The notes below the pieces were generated by a model that saw nothing but the letters and a program-made list of their open reading frames with translations, made no database searches and was not told the DNA's origin. Below, one piece after another: positions 1 through 12,779 of a stretch of 64,000 nt of DNA. Positions within the stretch are counted from its first letter, which is position 1. Each line of letters begins with the position of its first letter. The stretch is from Haemaphysalis longicornis (Eukaryota; Arthropoda; Arachnida; Ixodida; Ixodidae): NCBI GenBank assembly GCA_013339765.2, contig CM023449.1:227723712-227787711 (forward strand), in the 5' to 3' direction. Made by a program: the position numbers and the translations under genes.

Positions 1-52
1 ATGTAGTTAGTTAGTTATTAGTTAGTTAGTTAGTTAGTTAGTTAGTTGTTAG
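1..52. repeat. TTAG microsatellite
   Basis: Imperfect tandem TTAG units fill the first 50 bases and probably continue upstream of the window. The period of four resembles the CAAT/GATT tails of the SINEs elsewhere here, but no SINE body is visible next to it. Confidence 0.85.
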
Positions 53-394
53 TGCTGAAATTACCTGTGTGATGAGCCGTTTCACCATGCCTTCTTCGCC
101 GAACCTGTCCGGGTATGCGCTACTCTTCGGGGACACGTTTTCCCTAGAACATCATAGGGAACACTTTACGAAAGCAGTATACGCGGCACTCACAACTGAC
201 GAGCGTGTTCTATAACAGTGAACATGAGTTTAATATTTGTTACTGTTCACAAGGGCTCTGTGGGCGGTTTCGGGCCCGTGCAAAAGAAGTACACAAAACC
301 AGCGTGTGATCAAGTTGGAAAGGGAGATTTTAGGGGCACTTCTCATCGAGTTATTTTGGTGCACATGTCTCAGTGCCCCCTCCCTCTTTTTTTT

Positions 395-470
395 AACACT
401 ACAGTGTTTTATTCCCGGATACACGAAGATTTAGGTGACGTCATATCCGTCACGGAAGTGACGCCAGTAC
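395..470 (-). mobile_element. Fragment of tRNA-derived SINE, second family (body only)
   Basis: The segment with "gacgtcatatccgtcacgg" recurs at 570-690 and at 20195-20260. In the last copy it adjoins a tRNA-like head read on the minus strand, which gives the orientation. No head is visible here. Membership rests on similarity between copies inside the window; the family name is unknown to me. Confidence 0.5.
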
Positions 471-569
471 AACGAGAGAGCGGCCTGTAAAGGGTTTACC
501 ACTGCACACAGGGTCTTCTTGCGGGGAAGGAACCTTTAGTACTAAAGAGTACTTTATACTTAGGGTTGT

Positions 570-690
570 TCGTTTTCAGGGTTTATATTTTAATACGAAA
601 GTGTTTTCTACCGCGAATACCCCAAGATTTCACTGACGTCGTATCCGTCACGGAAATGCCGCCAGTGAACCTTTGCCGAAGCGACCCGCC
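570..690 (-). mobile_element. Fragment of tRNA-derived SINE, second family (body only)
   Basis: Second copy of the body at 395-470, sharing "gacgtcgtatccgtcacgg" and the following "ccgccagt". Two copies 175 bp apart could be a local duplication or two insertions. No A or B box is recognisable. Confidence 0.5.
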
Positions 691-2500
691 AGCAGAACGT
701 CACTCTCCAAGCACACCCACAAGACAGCCGCCGACCCGCAAACCATGCTCAGCTGCTGATATTGCTGCACGTTTCTCTTTCATGTTTTACCGATTCCTAT
801 AACAGATGAATCAACCACAGTTTTCCTTTGTCTTACCAGATGTGCAAATCAGCGGCACAGGGCTGGAAGTTAAGGAGTAGTTCGACCCGACTCCTGCTCC
901 TTTTCTTTTTATGAAAGGCTCGTGTAGCTCAGGAGGAGCACAGTGCCACGATTAGGGATAATGAACCGTACAAATATTATCGCAATAAACACGTACGCAA
1001 AAAGGGAAGCCAGGAAACCGTACTACCCAGGTGTTGTCCCATCGTGTCCCATTGAACGCCAGGACAGCTATGAGTGTGACAGCGCAGATGCGCTTTACGG
1101 GCTTCTTACGAATGCATAGATAGTGCCCCCCAAATGCGTGGAAGCGCGCGCTCCGCGAGCACGCAGGGTCTGATGGATACTAGGAGAAACACCAACCAGT
1201 TTAGAAAGCCGTAGCTCTGACGGCAGCCTTCATTATCACCTCCGAGTGGGTGGCCAACTATCCCGGCCTATGCCCCGACATTCTTATAGTATTTGTTTTT
1301 CTTTACCGCTTACATCAGCAGTGTTTACATGATCAGCCAGTACTAGAGGCTTTTCTCCTTGGTGGGTATTGGTGGGAGGGGCGAGATCCGAGCTGGTTGC
1401 TCAGTGAGCGAGCCGACTTGGGCTCATTGTATGGTACGTCCGTCTCGATCAGGACGGTGCCGGTGTTGGCCAACAAAGGCGGCCGGCCTCTTTCATCTCT
1501 GGCCGCCGCCGGGGGCTGCTTCGCTTTTCGATCGAGCACGTATGCGGCGGTCAAGCCCGCAGGTGCGAGCCTCGGTAGCACGTGCGCCGGGATGGACGCG
1601 ACGCGCGAAGCCGCATATACATACAGAGATTCCGCGTACGGCGTCCGATTGACGTTTGATCGATCTTTTGGAGCGAAGTAACACCGAGCCCCTATAACGA
1701 AGCAGAAGAGGATGAATGAACTTGTCCGTGATGAGTTAGACGTACGTTCTGAATTTCTGTAGCGACCCTTTTTGGGTGAACTTCGTCGTAAATAACCGCA
1801 TGAGTGGCTTCAAGGAACATAATAGTGAGAAAGCTTCCGCGCTGAGGGAGATTGCGGTTGCCGGTGGACGCCAAAGGCGAGACGTCTAGGCAAATAAATT
1901 CGACCTGCGTTATTTCGGCCTCAGACTTTCGTCGCCATATTTTGGTGTATACCGGGAATACAACGTGGACAGCACTGGCCGTTTCTATCTCTGGCGTCCT
2001 TCTGACCGTGCCCGGTGGAATAGAGACTCCAGTTCCAGCCAAATAAAAGAGGGAGCATAGAAGTTTTCATAGTTCTACAGATTTAGAGCAAAACTCAGAG
2101 AATTGAACGACCTTTCGGACTGTCGCGTCGACAAAGGAGAGACAGGATGCTGCACGCCTGTTCGGTGAATGGCTCTGAAGCCTAGAGACGTGTCACGCCC
2201 TCTCCAGTCGCATTTGATGACGCGACAGAACCGGCGGAACCTATGAATACTGTTAGGGATTAACGGAAGGTCGCGGTAATTTGAATTTCCTCAAGGTTAA
2301 GGTCCTAGGCGTGCGCTTGGACACTGGGACTTTCAATTCACTTTGATTTAAAAGATGCTTACATGACATTCGTTGATTTTAGAGCGCAGCGCTTCGGCGC
2401 CCATTACAGGGGTTTCGTGGCGGCGACGTTTCTGCGTAACCGAGTGTCTGCGTAACCGATCGGTAAAACAAAAAAGCTTCTGTTCTACCGATCGCAACGT
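691..2500. other. No supported gene; GC-rich patch at about 1470-1660
   Basis: A 143-codon plus-strand open frame (1250-1681) lies over the GC-rich, CpG-containing patch. Its translation shows no domain, and overlapping frames on both strands are open as well, as expected from base composition. I see no splice pattern or repeat family here. Confidence 0.4.
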
Positions 2501-2509
2501 GCTGGGACA

Positions 2510-2580
2510 GAACGGTGGTAGCGTATCGGTATGCTGCTGTAGCGACCTGAGTTCAAATCCCATTGGAACACGCACGTGTT
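2510..2580 (+). mobile_element. tRNA-like sequence (degenerate SINE head or tRNA pseudogene)
   Basis: It contains an A-box-like "ggtagcgtatcggtatg" followed about 35 bases on by a B-box-like "gagttcaaatccc". No acceptor-stem pairing can be drawn, so an intact tRNA gene is unlikely. A tRNA-derived retroposon is the simplest reading. Confidence 0.4.
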
Positions 2581-2589
2581 TTACGGCGA

Positions 2590-4270
2590 AACCCTGAAGT
2601 GCCTCATTCTACGAAAGAAGCGCCGTTGTTGTTGCAGTTGTTGTTTTCCGGTCAAGACGGAGAAAGGAGGACGAAGAACAAAACGCAAACACGATGTCGC
2701 AGTAAAGGAGACTGAAGCGGTAATTGGCGCCAAAGCGAAGAAACTAAAGCGAAGAAAGACGCAGATATAAGGTAGGAGTTCAGGAGTCATTTGTAAGAAT
2801 TACCGGGCCTTCAGAGCACGCAACTATACCTGAGTGTCCCAAGGAATTTGTTTTTACAGATTCCTCGATATTTGTTTCTTGTAAATTTATCGGATTAATT
2901 ATTATTGAAAAACCTATGCAAATGTCTGTTAACAAATTTCAGGATTCTTTGCAAAATTCATACCTAATCTGGTCAATATCACAATACCGCTTACCATCAT
3001 ACGACCAGTATCGAATTGATTTTTCGTCTAAACGCTATATACTTGAAGAATGTTTAAAAATACAAATGCAAAAGTTTTTCTTTCGGTGATATAAAAGTAA
3101 TATCTTCTTTCTGAAGGCTGAAGTCACAATGTTTTACAATGAAAGCAATGTTTTGTGTAGCCCATAGAGTTAATGCATCCAATTTTGCGCCCAATCATAG
3201 GTCATACAAATGTCTAAAACAAATGGTCGTTTATACAGTACAGTTTTATGAATTTGTAACACTACACAAAAGGATAAAATTTTTACTTGAAATTGGTGCA
3301 TGTCTGAGAGAACAAAATTAAACGGGGGTGTTCGCGTGGCGCACCCTACCGCAACGGAAATCGAATCCGGATTTTCAACGGTGGCATTCAGGGAGTCACA
3401 GTATAGTTACGGTCAGGTGACATGCTCTCCGTACTGGACGGTTACAACCCGGTAGCTCAGCTTTTTCTGTGAAGCACCAGCGCTATGAAACAAAGTGCAC
3501 TTGCCCAACGAATGGGGCCCTTGATCACCTCGATGTGGCACCTTAGTGGCGTGTATTGGGTTTCACCCCCATCTCCAGTGGAGGAATATTTTGACTTGGG
3601 AGGGCCACGAAAACGCGGATACCTCGGAATTTCATCTCGTGCAGTATGTCCCGGTGGAGTTAATTATTGCTGTACACGGGGCGCCTTCTCATAGGATAAC
3701 CGCGGGGACAATGCGCCATGCCCCAAATTGCTCAATGCGTCGTTTGAATCGTAGAAGCTACGATACAAGCCGAACGCAAGTTTGTGAGTGTTCGTCTGGA
3801 CATGGTGGCGACATGAGTTTCACGTAGCATCGTCCTGCTCCACCATTGAGTGACCTTGCGGTGGTTGCTTGAGCCCAGTGTCTTGGCCGATCATTGCCTA
3901 TAGGAAAAAACAAAAAAGCCACAGTGGCGCCACTTGTCTCAATGCTCGTAAAATTACAAGCAGAAAAAGAGTCGTTGATCCCCTATCCGTGGTGCCTCTT
4001 AAATTGCTATGCAATAAAGGCGTTGATTGCAACAGGTTACAGCATGAGGACTAGCGCCCATGTTTTCTTTATATTATAGCGTGCACGTACATATATTAGT
4101 TCGAACGATACAAATTTTAGTTCCTACCCTCGTGCTGTCTTCATTATTTAATTTTTTACCCGTGCACAGGCGATATCCTTACTTTTTTTTTCCCGAGAGA
4201 TTGCCTTACGACATAACAAAAAGTGTTCATTTGCACAATACTACACTCGTAACGCGCAAAAATCCGAGAA
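2590..4270. other. No supported gene
   Basis: 2800-3320 is AT-rich with short open frames only. 3330-3870 is more GC-rich but shows no domain and no recognisable repeat family. The stretch is left unannotated. Confidence 0.4.
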
Positions 4271-4274
4271 GAAA

Positions 4275-4510
4275 CAGTGCTGGGGCCCCCATACCCAGCG
4301 CTTGAGATCTGGGAGTCTGTCCAGGATGGAGCCCTGTGCCTCGGAGGTGTTGCATTCGGGCGTCTGTAAGACCTGGGCTTCTGACGCAGGAGTCACACAG
4401 AAGGGGCAAATTAGTGTCCGCAAGCGGCGCGTGATAACAAGCAGGCCAAGCGTCGGTAACTGCTGAGGATAACGCCACCCCAACCCGAAGCTTCCGCAGC
4501 ACCACCTCCT
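4275..4510 (-). pseudogene. Weak LINE 3' coding remnant (C-terminal region)
   Basis: Read on the minus strand, two frames together suggest the segment after the reverse transcriptase of a LINE: a "LLRKLRVGVAL"-type stretch and a cysteine pair (CPFC) in a zinc-knuckle-like context. Frameshifts break it throughout. The match is to a general pattern from memory, so LINE identity is tentative and clade is unknown. Confidence 0.3.
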
Positions 4511-4649
4511 ATCCAACGAGCGAGGACCACTGGGGACGTCAGTCCCACGTGGTGAAAGTACGATAGCCTTACATGCCTCATGAGTCGAAAAAATCCCGCA
4601 TTGCTGACCGTCCGCCACTGATGGTACCAAGAAACTTTTCAAAGCGCTG

Positions 4650-7175
4650 AGCGGGGGGAGAACAGGTGAAAGAAATAACGCTATAATACTAGTACTAATA
4701 CTACCGCCAGTAGTAGTAGCAATAATAAGAAGAACGAGCAGAATATGTGCGCAGTACTACTAACATTGCACAACTAAAACATAATTTTAAAATGTTCGGT
4801 TTGGGTAAGGAGGGGGCACTCAAGCCTGCTTACGCATCGCCTGTGAAAGCCATGTTGCTTTCGCATTGAAAGCACTTAAGCACTCTGAAGTGCCCAGAGG
4901 AAATTTCGTCAGACGCTCGCTATCAAATGCCGCTGTCCGTCAAACACAGATTCGAAGTCAGGCGAATATTTCATTGCTCTGTGTTTCTTCGGAATTTCTG
5001 AACATGGTGCTATCGTATATAATTTTGTTTGCGTTTCCCATAATAAAGTTTATTACTACTTTTCGAACCACGTCGATCAGCCAATTGTTTGCCCTGAAGA
5101 AACCGGCCGTGCACGTTGCATGCGTTTTCGCTTCATTTCACTGCGAACAATGCAGCATGCCATTTCCTTGCAACAACTCTTGCGCCTAGAAACGAACTTT
5201 TTATACCGCACTAATGTGATTGTACCTGCCAGCTTTCCAAGTTATCGCCGATACGTGAATAATATCTTCGACAAATGTATTCACAGGACTAGACGTCATT
5301 TGTAGTTCTGCGCGATGCATTTGCATTTGTATACAGCTCTCATTGAATGTCATTAACCGTTAAAGTAAGATAGTGGGTTCTAAAATATTGTTCTGCCGGT
5401 TTTTGTAGCGAAAGGTTTGTTAGCGGTACCGATGACGTCCTGTTAAAAAAAAGCTAATACATTTACCTATAGACCGGTTTGCCGACCAATAAGCTCTGAT
5501 AAAATCTCTGGACACACGGCGCGTGCGCGAAAGCAGGCTTCCATGGGGTGAAATATGGTTACTTAAAAATCGCGAAAAAGGAACGGTTCTATGCTATACA
5601 ATAAACGCATCAATCATGAAGAAGGTATACATTTAGATCGTGCACAGATGCGGTTACATTGTGCGCGAAAAAATCGTTGCATGGGTTCGTTCTTCGCTCG
5701 CGATTTCGGTTTGACGACCGACCGGACGCACTGTCCTTGGATTGGACGAAGCCTTCGCGCTTTTCACAACTTTCGTTTGGAAGGGATGGCGAAGTATTAG
5801 TGAGAAATGCTCTAAACGCTGAATATAGATCGAAGCTCCGATATAAGATATATGGTTCCGGCAAACATTTGAAACGTCTCGAATGGCGCGTGCCGCTATG
5901 AATTTGAAAAAAAAAAAATTGGTCTGCAGCACCTACCTGTACGACTCTCGTCCGGAGGCTTCCGAGAAAGAAAATCTCGTCAAAACGTAAGGGGCTGCGC
6001 CCTTAGAGAAGGGGTCGTGAAAGCAGGATGCGGGGAACGTCGTCGTAAATTTCTTTTCTCGCGAAGGAGGTGCGAAGGTGGAAAGGGAGTTTGGGCGGGT
6101 GTTTTGTGTGGAAAGGGAAGGGCTTTCTTGCGGGCCATTGGACGGTTGTGTATCGACATAGCGTTCAGGCCTCCCTAAGTTGCACTCGATACCTTTTCTG
6201 AAACATGTTTATTGACGTCCGTAGGAGCATATGGCAACAAGGGCGGGCCATCTTTGTCACGAATTTTCGTCGTTAAGCAGTTTCAGTGAACAGTGTTTGG
6301 TCATCGTTTCTGCGAATGCTAGAGCGGCCTGCTCTGTCTCCGAGGGTGGAACGTTGCGGTGCATAAAACTAGCACGACGAGTTCTTTTGCAGGAGAAATA
6401 TTTCAAGGGCGGTCCATATCGGCCAACACACCAATGGCTCCGGGCGACCAGAGATATGCGAGCGGTCGAAACACAGCGCATCGGTTTCAACATGCATCAC
6501 AGTTCTCGGCAAGACATTGCAGAAATGCCATTCCCAGAATGTCATGATCCGTAACTCACCATTATTTCAAAGCCGTCGAAAACTCTCTTTCAACAACTGC
6601 GTGGAGTTCGGACAAAAGGTGGATCTAGTTTCTTGCCAGAGGCCAGTCTTACCTCGTTCGCACGATCCTATCTAAATGTCATTCTCTTTAAATTAACTTT
6701 ATTCAGATCCTTCTAAAACTATTTTCGCCAAAACGAAGATAGCTGTAAAATGCCTTGAGTATTCTCGGACGTCGCAACCCGATCGAAATCATTTTTTAGC
6801 AAACGAATTCTGCTAAAATAACGTCGAGTATACGCTGCGTAATTGTGATGAGCGTCAATTTGTTTTCATTTTGTGCCACCGCTTCGAGTTCGCTTCTTAT
6901 CCGGCTTTCGAGTGGCATCCATTCAGCTCCATGTAGGCATTTCGACCCCACCGTCCAGCCTATTACCACACCTCCATCCTTTACGCAACGTCACATCAAC
7001 GATAGTGGGCCAACACGAGCGCCAGTATAGCTAGACCATGGGTCCAAGGGCATCGGCGCTGTGTACTACAGATCCGTAGCCCGATCTGAAGGGACCTGCG
7101 TCCACATATATCGTTCGTGACTATACGGAATATAAATGGCAGTGTACAGGTATGATCGGTGGGAGCCGCATCGCA
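4650..7175. other. No supported gene
   Basis: There is a short AT-rich stretch at 4680-4740, a poly-A run at 5908-5920 and a moderately GC-rich region at 5950-6170. No domain, repeat family or splice pattern is recognisable. Confidence 0.4.
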
Positions 7176-7179
7176 CCGG

Positions 7180-7305
7180 GGTGGTGCTGCCGAACACGAT
7201 GTCGGGAGTCCGATTCCCCGTCCAGCAAGATGTATGTCGGATGAAAGCGAAGTTCGGCAACGACCGGGTGCACGTGATTTTGGCGCACGTCAGAAGTCCC
7301 CCAAA
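7180..7305 (+). mobile_element. Degenerate SINE of the main (Ruka-like) family
   Basis: It keeps a B-box-like "gtccgattccccgtcc" and, about 65 bases later, a body motif "gattttggcgcacgt" followed by "cccccaaatg". These match the order of B box, "gatttcggcgcacgttaaag" and "ccccaggtgg" in better copies such as 35975-36211. It is strongly diverged and the head is not recognisable. Confidence 0.5.
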
Positions 7306-7309
7306 TGTT

Positions 7310-9570
7310 CTTCACTGCTGCGTGAGCCCACCAAACCATGCACCTCGTTGCCGTATATTCGGCGCGTTAAGCGCCAGTTCGAAATATATTTTGCGGAAAA
7401 AGTGCGGTGATTTCAAAAGTTATAGAAAAGCCCTTTTATTTCGTAGTACTCGCAATTGTGCACAAGTAAAAGGCAGATTCCTCGCAGGAAGTCGCACGCT
7501 GATCGATATCTCCGAATCGGAAGAACACGTGCCATGAGAAGCAATACTGCTGTGAATCGATAAAAACACTTCGTCAGTTACAAAAAAAAAATATGCACCG
7601 GTGAGTAGCGCTGCTATTATCTGTTCAAATGCATTTCAGCGGAAAACAAGAAAAAAAGTTACGTAGCTTTGGGTAATCTCAAATGTGCACATTCAGTGTT
7701 TACCTGTGCGGCTTGGCTGCCTGTGTAGTTTGAATAAAATGAACTATGCTGCAAAGGTCGTACCACACGTAGTATCATTGTAAGAAAGGAAATTGAAACA
7801 AACATATGGTTGTTGTTGTTTTTTTCTGGATCGTTGCGTTCAGGGCTACAAGCAAATCTTTCTTTTTGCTGACCTTTCATGAAAACAAGCAGAAAACTTT
7901 CTTTCGAACACGCAGTAATTCTAAAGTACTTTTTACCGTCGCGTTCTTCTTTCAACTACTTTCCCTGCGGTGATGGTTTCGCCGAGAAAAACCGAAAACA
8001 TAAAAAGAAGCACCAGCACGTAATGGCCCTCTAACGGGAAGGGGCCTCCCTTTGTAGATTCAGTGATTTCATGTTTGATTCGTTGCACAGAGGGGAGAAA
8101 ATTTTGCGTACCATCGTGATGTTGACTTTGGGGGAACACGCACATGCACTTCTTCTACCGCCGTTAGACGATCCTATTTGCCTTAAAATTACGCGTAAAT
8201 GGAGCGCACGTGGACTGGGAAAGAAAAATATATATATTGACAAAAATTCGTAAGGTCCTGCGCGTCGCCTGTTTGATCAGCTGCGTTTCAGCCGCGTCAA
8301 ACATGGTTTTATGGCTTTTCACGCTCCAAAATTTCCCCGGCCTATTTACGCAGCCCTCCGAGACTCCCATGACTTCGTCGCTCCGCGAATGTACTAAATG
8401 TATTTGCGAAAACTAAGCAGCGCATTGTAGCGCGTCATTTATGCCGTGCAAGAACAGCGCTTAAACAACATTAAACATCACCAAAGCAGAAATATATGGC
8501 TTATCAGGCAAGAACTATCAGGTATCGAAGGAAAAATTATGCGATTAAAGCAGGGGCCGGACACTTCGGCTAGTTTCGGTATCGCAAAATAAAGTGCCGC
8601 CATGACACTGGTAGCCAAGCGAAAATTCTCAACTTTTGCATATGTACCTTTATCTTTTCAACATAAGCAGAAATAAATTTAAGGGATGCCATTATGCGTA
8701 GAAATAAAATGTGTTCTCGGGCATTTCCTTATTTGGCAGGCTATTTATTTATTCAGCCGCTTCATTCGTTGCGCCGACGGGCGGGCTTTCGCTCTTATCT
8801 CTTCTGCTGCCATCCTGTCCGTCTGCTCCTGCCGCTTTCACTGTGTGACGTGTAGAAGTTTTGTAGTATGCCTTGAAGGTGAAAATTTTGGTGTCTGCGA
8901 GTGCGAACGGGCTCAAAATGTCAGAGAAACTGAGAAAAGGACACAACGCGTGCTTCGATGCTGTGCGGTAGCGACAACTCGGGAAGGAATAGCACAGCGA
9001 AATTTTTCCGCTTCCCAGCGGACGGCAGGTCAGCACACTTGTTATTCAGTCAAAGTTATGAAGAAGCAAGCGCTATCCTTATCAAAAAAGCTGCAGGGCG
9101 AACCGAAAAATCTTCTGCTGTTGCTTTACAGTGAATTTCTTTTTGTTTGGTACAACGCATTTGTCAGTAATGTCGTAAGCTTGTGAAGCTGCTTGTCGAC
9201 AGTTTCTCATGAACCGATTGATGCCAGTGGACACACAGACGGAAATTTCGCTTCGGTAACGGTTTGGTGAGTGGTTGCTCTTCATTTTCTTTCCACCAGA
9301 GAAAAGCTTGGAAAATATGTTTGCCTAGTGTGCTTAAATGCTTCTTCGACGAACTGGTTTGGCTTTAGAGCGTTCCGACGATCAGTTTCTTATAGTTACA
9401 TTACCACCTTTGAATGCTTATTAACACGAAAGAAGCCCCCAAAATTATTTACGTGGCAGCTGACCGCTTGCATTCCGTGTTACGAGAAGTTCGAGTTACC
9501 TGCGCGACGGCCGAGCTGCGCTCCGCTTTTCAACCTGTGCCCGACGAATTTTTTGTACCTTCAAGAGAAA
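7310..9570. other. No supported gene
   Basis: A 166-codon plus-strand open frame at 8686-9186 has no domain, no coherent membrane topology and cysteine-rich random composition. I do not call it. Nothing else stands out. Confidence 0.4.
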
Positions 9571-9574
9571 GAAT

Positions 9575-9840
9575 TGCTGGGCTAGTTGGTTCATATTGTT
9601 CAGTTGTTAGTCCAGCGGTGTTGTGTGTGTGCCTCCTCTTCTCGTCCTGCGTTCTGCTCGCTGGTTTCCCCTTTTTTGTACCTTGTTTGCACTCTCAATA
9701 TTCGTCTCGCTTTTACGTGTTGTTTTTTGGTATCCATGGTGGTATTTCTTCCATTTACTAGGTGTGACGTATGGCGAAATTACGCAGAAAATTCGCTAGC
9801 TATAAAAGGTCTTTTGGGCTAGCTAGTTTACGAGAATAAG
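9575..9840. repeat. Possible interspersed repeat with related ends
   Basis: "gggctagttggttcat" at about 9579 and "gggctagctagttta" at about 9815 bracket a T-rich segment. The phrase is one I associate with dispersed repeats in tick sequence, but there is no second copy in this window to test it against. Confidence 0.3.
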
Positions 9841-11284
9841 AATATGGAGCGCTTGTTAATGTGGCGAAATGAGCTGGTCATCTCTCTTCATAATCACTTT
9901 ATTATTCACAAACGCGTGTTTTTATGAAACATCGTTTCTGCAGAATTGCATTGTGTACAGCAAATGAACGTGGTGACCTCTGCAGCAATTTTCGGTATAC
10001 GATGAATTGTACGAAGATGTCTCTTATGTTTGTGTAACCGACACAGAATGCGGACATTTGTACTTACTATACGAGATACACAGCTCTGTGCTATTGTGGC
10101 ATGTATTGAACTTCGCTTGCGATACGTTGCTAATAAAATCAGTGAATAAACCACATTTCCCGCCTACTACTTTTTCTGCCCCAAACAAAATTGTCACGCT
10201 TCAGGGCGTGCTGGCTCGCGCGTATTCAACTAAGAAAGATATCCAAACAAATGTTTTGTGCACGTGCTGAAAGTCCAAGAAATTAGCAACTGAAAGTTGT
10301 CGAAAACAAGATGTGCAGCAGCAACACAATCTGAAAAGCAAAATGCAAGCGGTGTTTGTTCACGCTTGCGGCACACAAAGACAGTCGCGCTCGTTCAGCC
10401 CATAGCAGACGATAAGCGGCACGGCGTTCCTCCTCGCGCATCAACGAATAGAAGCATCAGTGATTTTTTGTGGTTTTTTGGTTTGACAGTTTGGCCTACC
10501 AAGCACCAGGGGACAAATTGGCGCTAGTGGCGCAATTATCGGTTACCTGAGGGGTATACCAGCTGACCTAGCCGTGATTAAAGCACGTGGATTACAGCTT
10601 ACGTTGGTGTGTGTTAGTGCGCACTGCTGTGTCTCGCTCAGGAAAAGAATTGTGCGGAAAAAACCTAGCTTGCACACGGCAGTGTTACTCTCAACGTTGA
10701 CTCCACAAAACCAGGAAGCCTTTTTTTTTTCTTAATGCGAAGGCATTAAATAACCTCTGAGCGAGAAAGGCGATGTCGGCGTCGGTTTCGGCAGCGTCGA
10801 AAGCAGCGAACTGGCTTCTGAACCCAACGTTTTTGCAAAGCTTCCATAGCTCGTGTGTCGCATTAATAAAACAGAATGAAAAAATTACATTGCTCGGCAA
10901 CGTCTGGGCATGCGCACAGGCGCGTGGAAAGCGATGTGGCTGTGGCAGCTGTCGGCGTCCGGCGGCTGCGACGCCTCAAGCACGACCCACATAGACGAAG
11001 TTGCAGCGAAAAAACGGCGAACGCCTCCAGCCGGCAGTGCGCACTGAGAACAAACAGGCATTTCGTCGGTGATCTATATAGTCCTGCTAGATCGCCGTGG
11101 TACAGTTAGCTCTGTGGTAGAGTAAACTAGAACATTCCAGGCAGGTCTAGGCTGGCGAAGGGCCCGGTACGCGACCCGGCAGCTGCTGCCGCTATTCGAA
11201 GTTCGTCGGCGAAATTCGCTCCTTGTGGACCGCGCGTCGTTCCACAAGCGCACATCGTGTCACCATCCAGCCAGGTCCGCGCCG
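9841..11284. other. No supported gene; palindromic AATGCGAAGGCATT at about 10733
   Basis: A T-run followed by an imperfect palindrome "taatgcgaaggcattaa" near 10733 resembles the "aagtgcgaatgcactt" termini of the element at 19752-20160, which suggests a related repeat edge. An A-box-like "ttagctctgtggtagag" lies near 11106. No gene is recognised. Confidence 0.35.
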
Positions 11285-11395
11285 TCCGCTTTTCCGATGG
11301 CGGCGAAAAGCGAAAACGCCCGTTGTGAGCGATTTCGGTGCACGTTAAGATCCCCAGGAGGTCGGAATTACTCCGGAGCACACCTCAGCAAAACT
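11285..11395 (+). mobile_element. SINE body, left part, interrupted
   Basis: Body motifs of the main SINE family are in order: a "cggcgaaaagcgaaaacgcc" segment, "gatttcggtgcacgttaaga", "ccccaggagg" and "ctccggagc". The copy then breaks off into CACTCG-rich arrays and appears to resume at 12188-12262. Confidence 0.75.
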
Positions 11396-11640
11396 GCACC
11401 CTACTCACTTCACACCCACTCACTCAGAAAAATATATATTTCCTCACGCACTCACTCGCGCTCACGCTCACCATTCGCCGTGACCACTCGCACTCACTTG
11501 CGCTCACGCTCATCACCCGCCATCACCACTCGCACTCACTCACACTCACCACTCGCTCTCACCACTCGCACGAACTCGCGCTCGCGCTCACCACTCGTCG
11601 ACACCACTCGCACGCTAGTGTGCGCAGCAGTCCCTTCATG
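11396..11640 (+). repeat. CTCACTCG-rich degenerate array (left arm)
   Basis: Irregular tandem units built from CTCACT, CGCTCAC and CACTCG run for about 240 bases. The complementary GTGAGCG/GCGAGTGG units dominate 11860-12175, so the two arrays form a long imperfect inverted repeat with a unique spacer between them. Confidence 0.85.
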
Positions 11641-11859
11641 AGCCATGAGACTCATGACACGGAAAAGTATCAGTGCATTACGGCGTCAGAAGTCCATCTA
11701 AATCGTATTATATAAGTCAGCACGCCACCAGAGAGTTATTTCCACGGTGCCCCATAGAAGTAGTGCAGTGACGACATATTCCCGAAGATAAACGCAATCG
11801 CGCAATTAACAACCATCACAGAGAGCGGCTCCTGCGACGAATAGCCAACGGCGAGTACA
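11641..11859. other. Unique spacer between inverted arrays
   Basis: About 220 bases without the CACTCG pattern separate the two arms. No open frame or known motif is seen. If the whole structure is a fold-back transposon, this would be its loop. Confidence 0.4.
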
Positions 11860-12175
11860 AGCGCGAGTGGCGCTCACCGCGGCAAGCCCCGCAAATCACG
11901 CGAGTGCACTCGCAACTCGTGAGTGGTGAGCGAGGCTGGGCACTCGCGAGTCGTGTGGGGGGCTCACAACTAGTGAGCGGCCCTCGCTCTCGCGAGTGGT
12001 GAGCGGGCTCGCCGCGAGTGCGTTTGCACTCGCGAGGGGTGATCGCGGGCTCAGTGCACGTGGTGCTCGCACTCACCCGCGCTCGCACTCACCCGCCCAA
12101 AACGATCGCGAGGCTCACTCATCTCTCACTCGTAAGTGGTGAGAGGGGGGGGGGGTGAGTGCACTAGTGAGTGAG
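11860..12175 (-). repeat. GCGAGTGGTGAGCG-rich degenerate array (right arm)
   Basis: Units such as "gcgagtggtgagcg" and "cactcgcgag" are the reverse complement of the left array. A run of G lies near 12147. Some CACTC blocks in direct orientation around 12065-12100 show the arm is scrambled rather than a clean copy. Confidence 0.8.
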
Positions 12176-12187
12176 CCTGCCGGCCTA

Positions 12188-12262
12188 TTCTCCGGAACCT
12201 TCCACTACAGCGCGCCTCATCGCCTGTGTAGCGTCTGCGCGTTAAACCCCTCAATCAATAAC
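12188..12262 (+). mobile_element. SINE body, right part, with CAAT tail
   Basis: "tccactacagcgcgcctcat", then "tgcgcgttaaacccctcaat", is the 3' end of the main SINE family. The left portion ends near 11395 and both junctions carry a CTCCGGA-like sequence, which supports one SINE split by about 800 bases of arrays. Confidence 0.75.
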
Positions 12263-12775
12263 CATAGAGCCAGGCAGTTGTAATTCGCAGCAATATCATC
12301 GAAATGATTCTGATCTACAGTCATTGGTTGCAGGGGAAATTCTCTATTGTGTGAGCCCGTTTAATGATAAGTCAACATGGTAACGCACAAAACTAAAAAA
12401 AACCGCCCCAATGTAGTCCCGCAGCAAAATTCGGAAGCATTATTCGCAGTGAGAATCTTGACGTAGCCCTATAGTGGCATTCATTTGGGCATTCAATCCT
12501 TTTTTAATCACAACTCATGTCTGAGTGCTTAGTTGTTCAATTTTTTTAACGATTGGTAAATATCTGACTCGGTTGGGCTTTTTTTCGCGAACCGTACGTA
12601 GTTATGTACATGACTGCGAAGTTTATGCGCAATTGGATCCGCTGTTACCCGTGAAAGGTTAGAAGGAAAAGTCTAAACATGAGCTATTTCCATTCTCAAC
12701 GTGTACCCGAGTATACCGCAGATATTTAAAATAATATCTAGGAAGAAACCTGGCGGCGGTGTAAACGCGAACTCC
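12263..12775. other. No supported gene
   Basis: AT-rich sequence without recognisable coding, repeat or RNA features. Confidence 0.4.
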
Positions 12776-12779
12776 GATG

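Noticed and set aside
1250..1681. 143-codon plus-strand open frame
   Set aside because: GC-rich region with open frames on both strands, no domain, no splice or promoter evidence.
8686..9186. 166-codon plus-strand open frame
   Set aside because: Random-looking composition, no domain, no coherent targeting or membrane layout.
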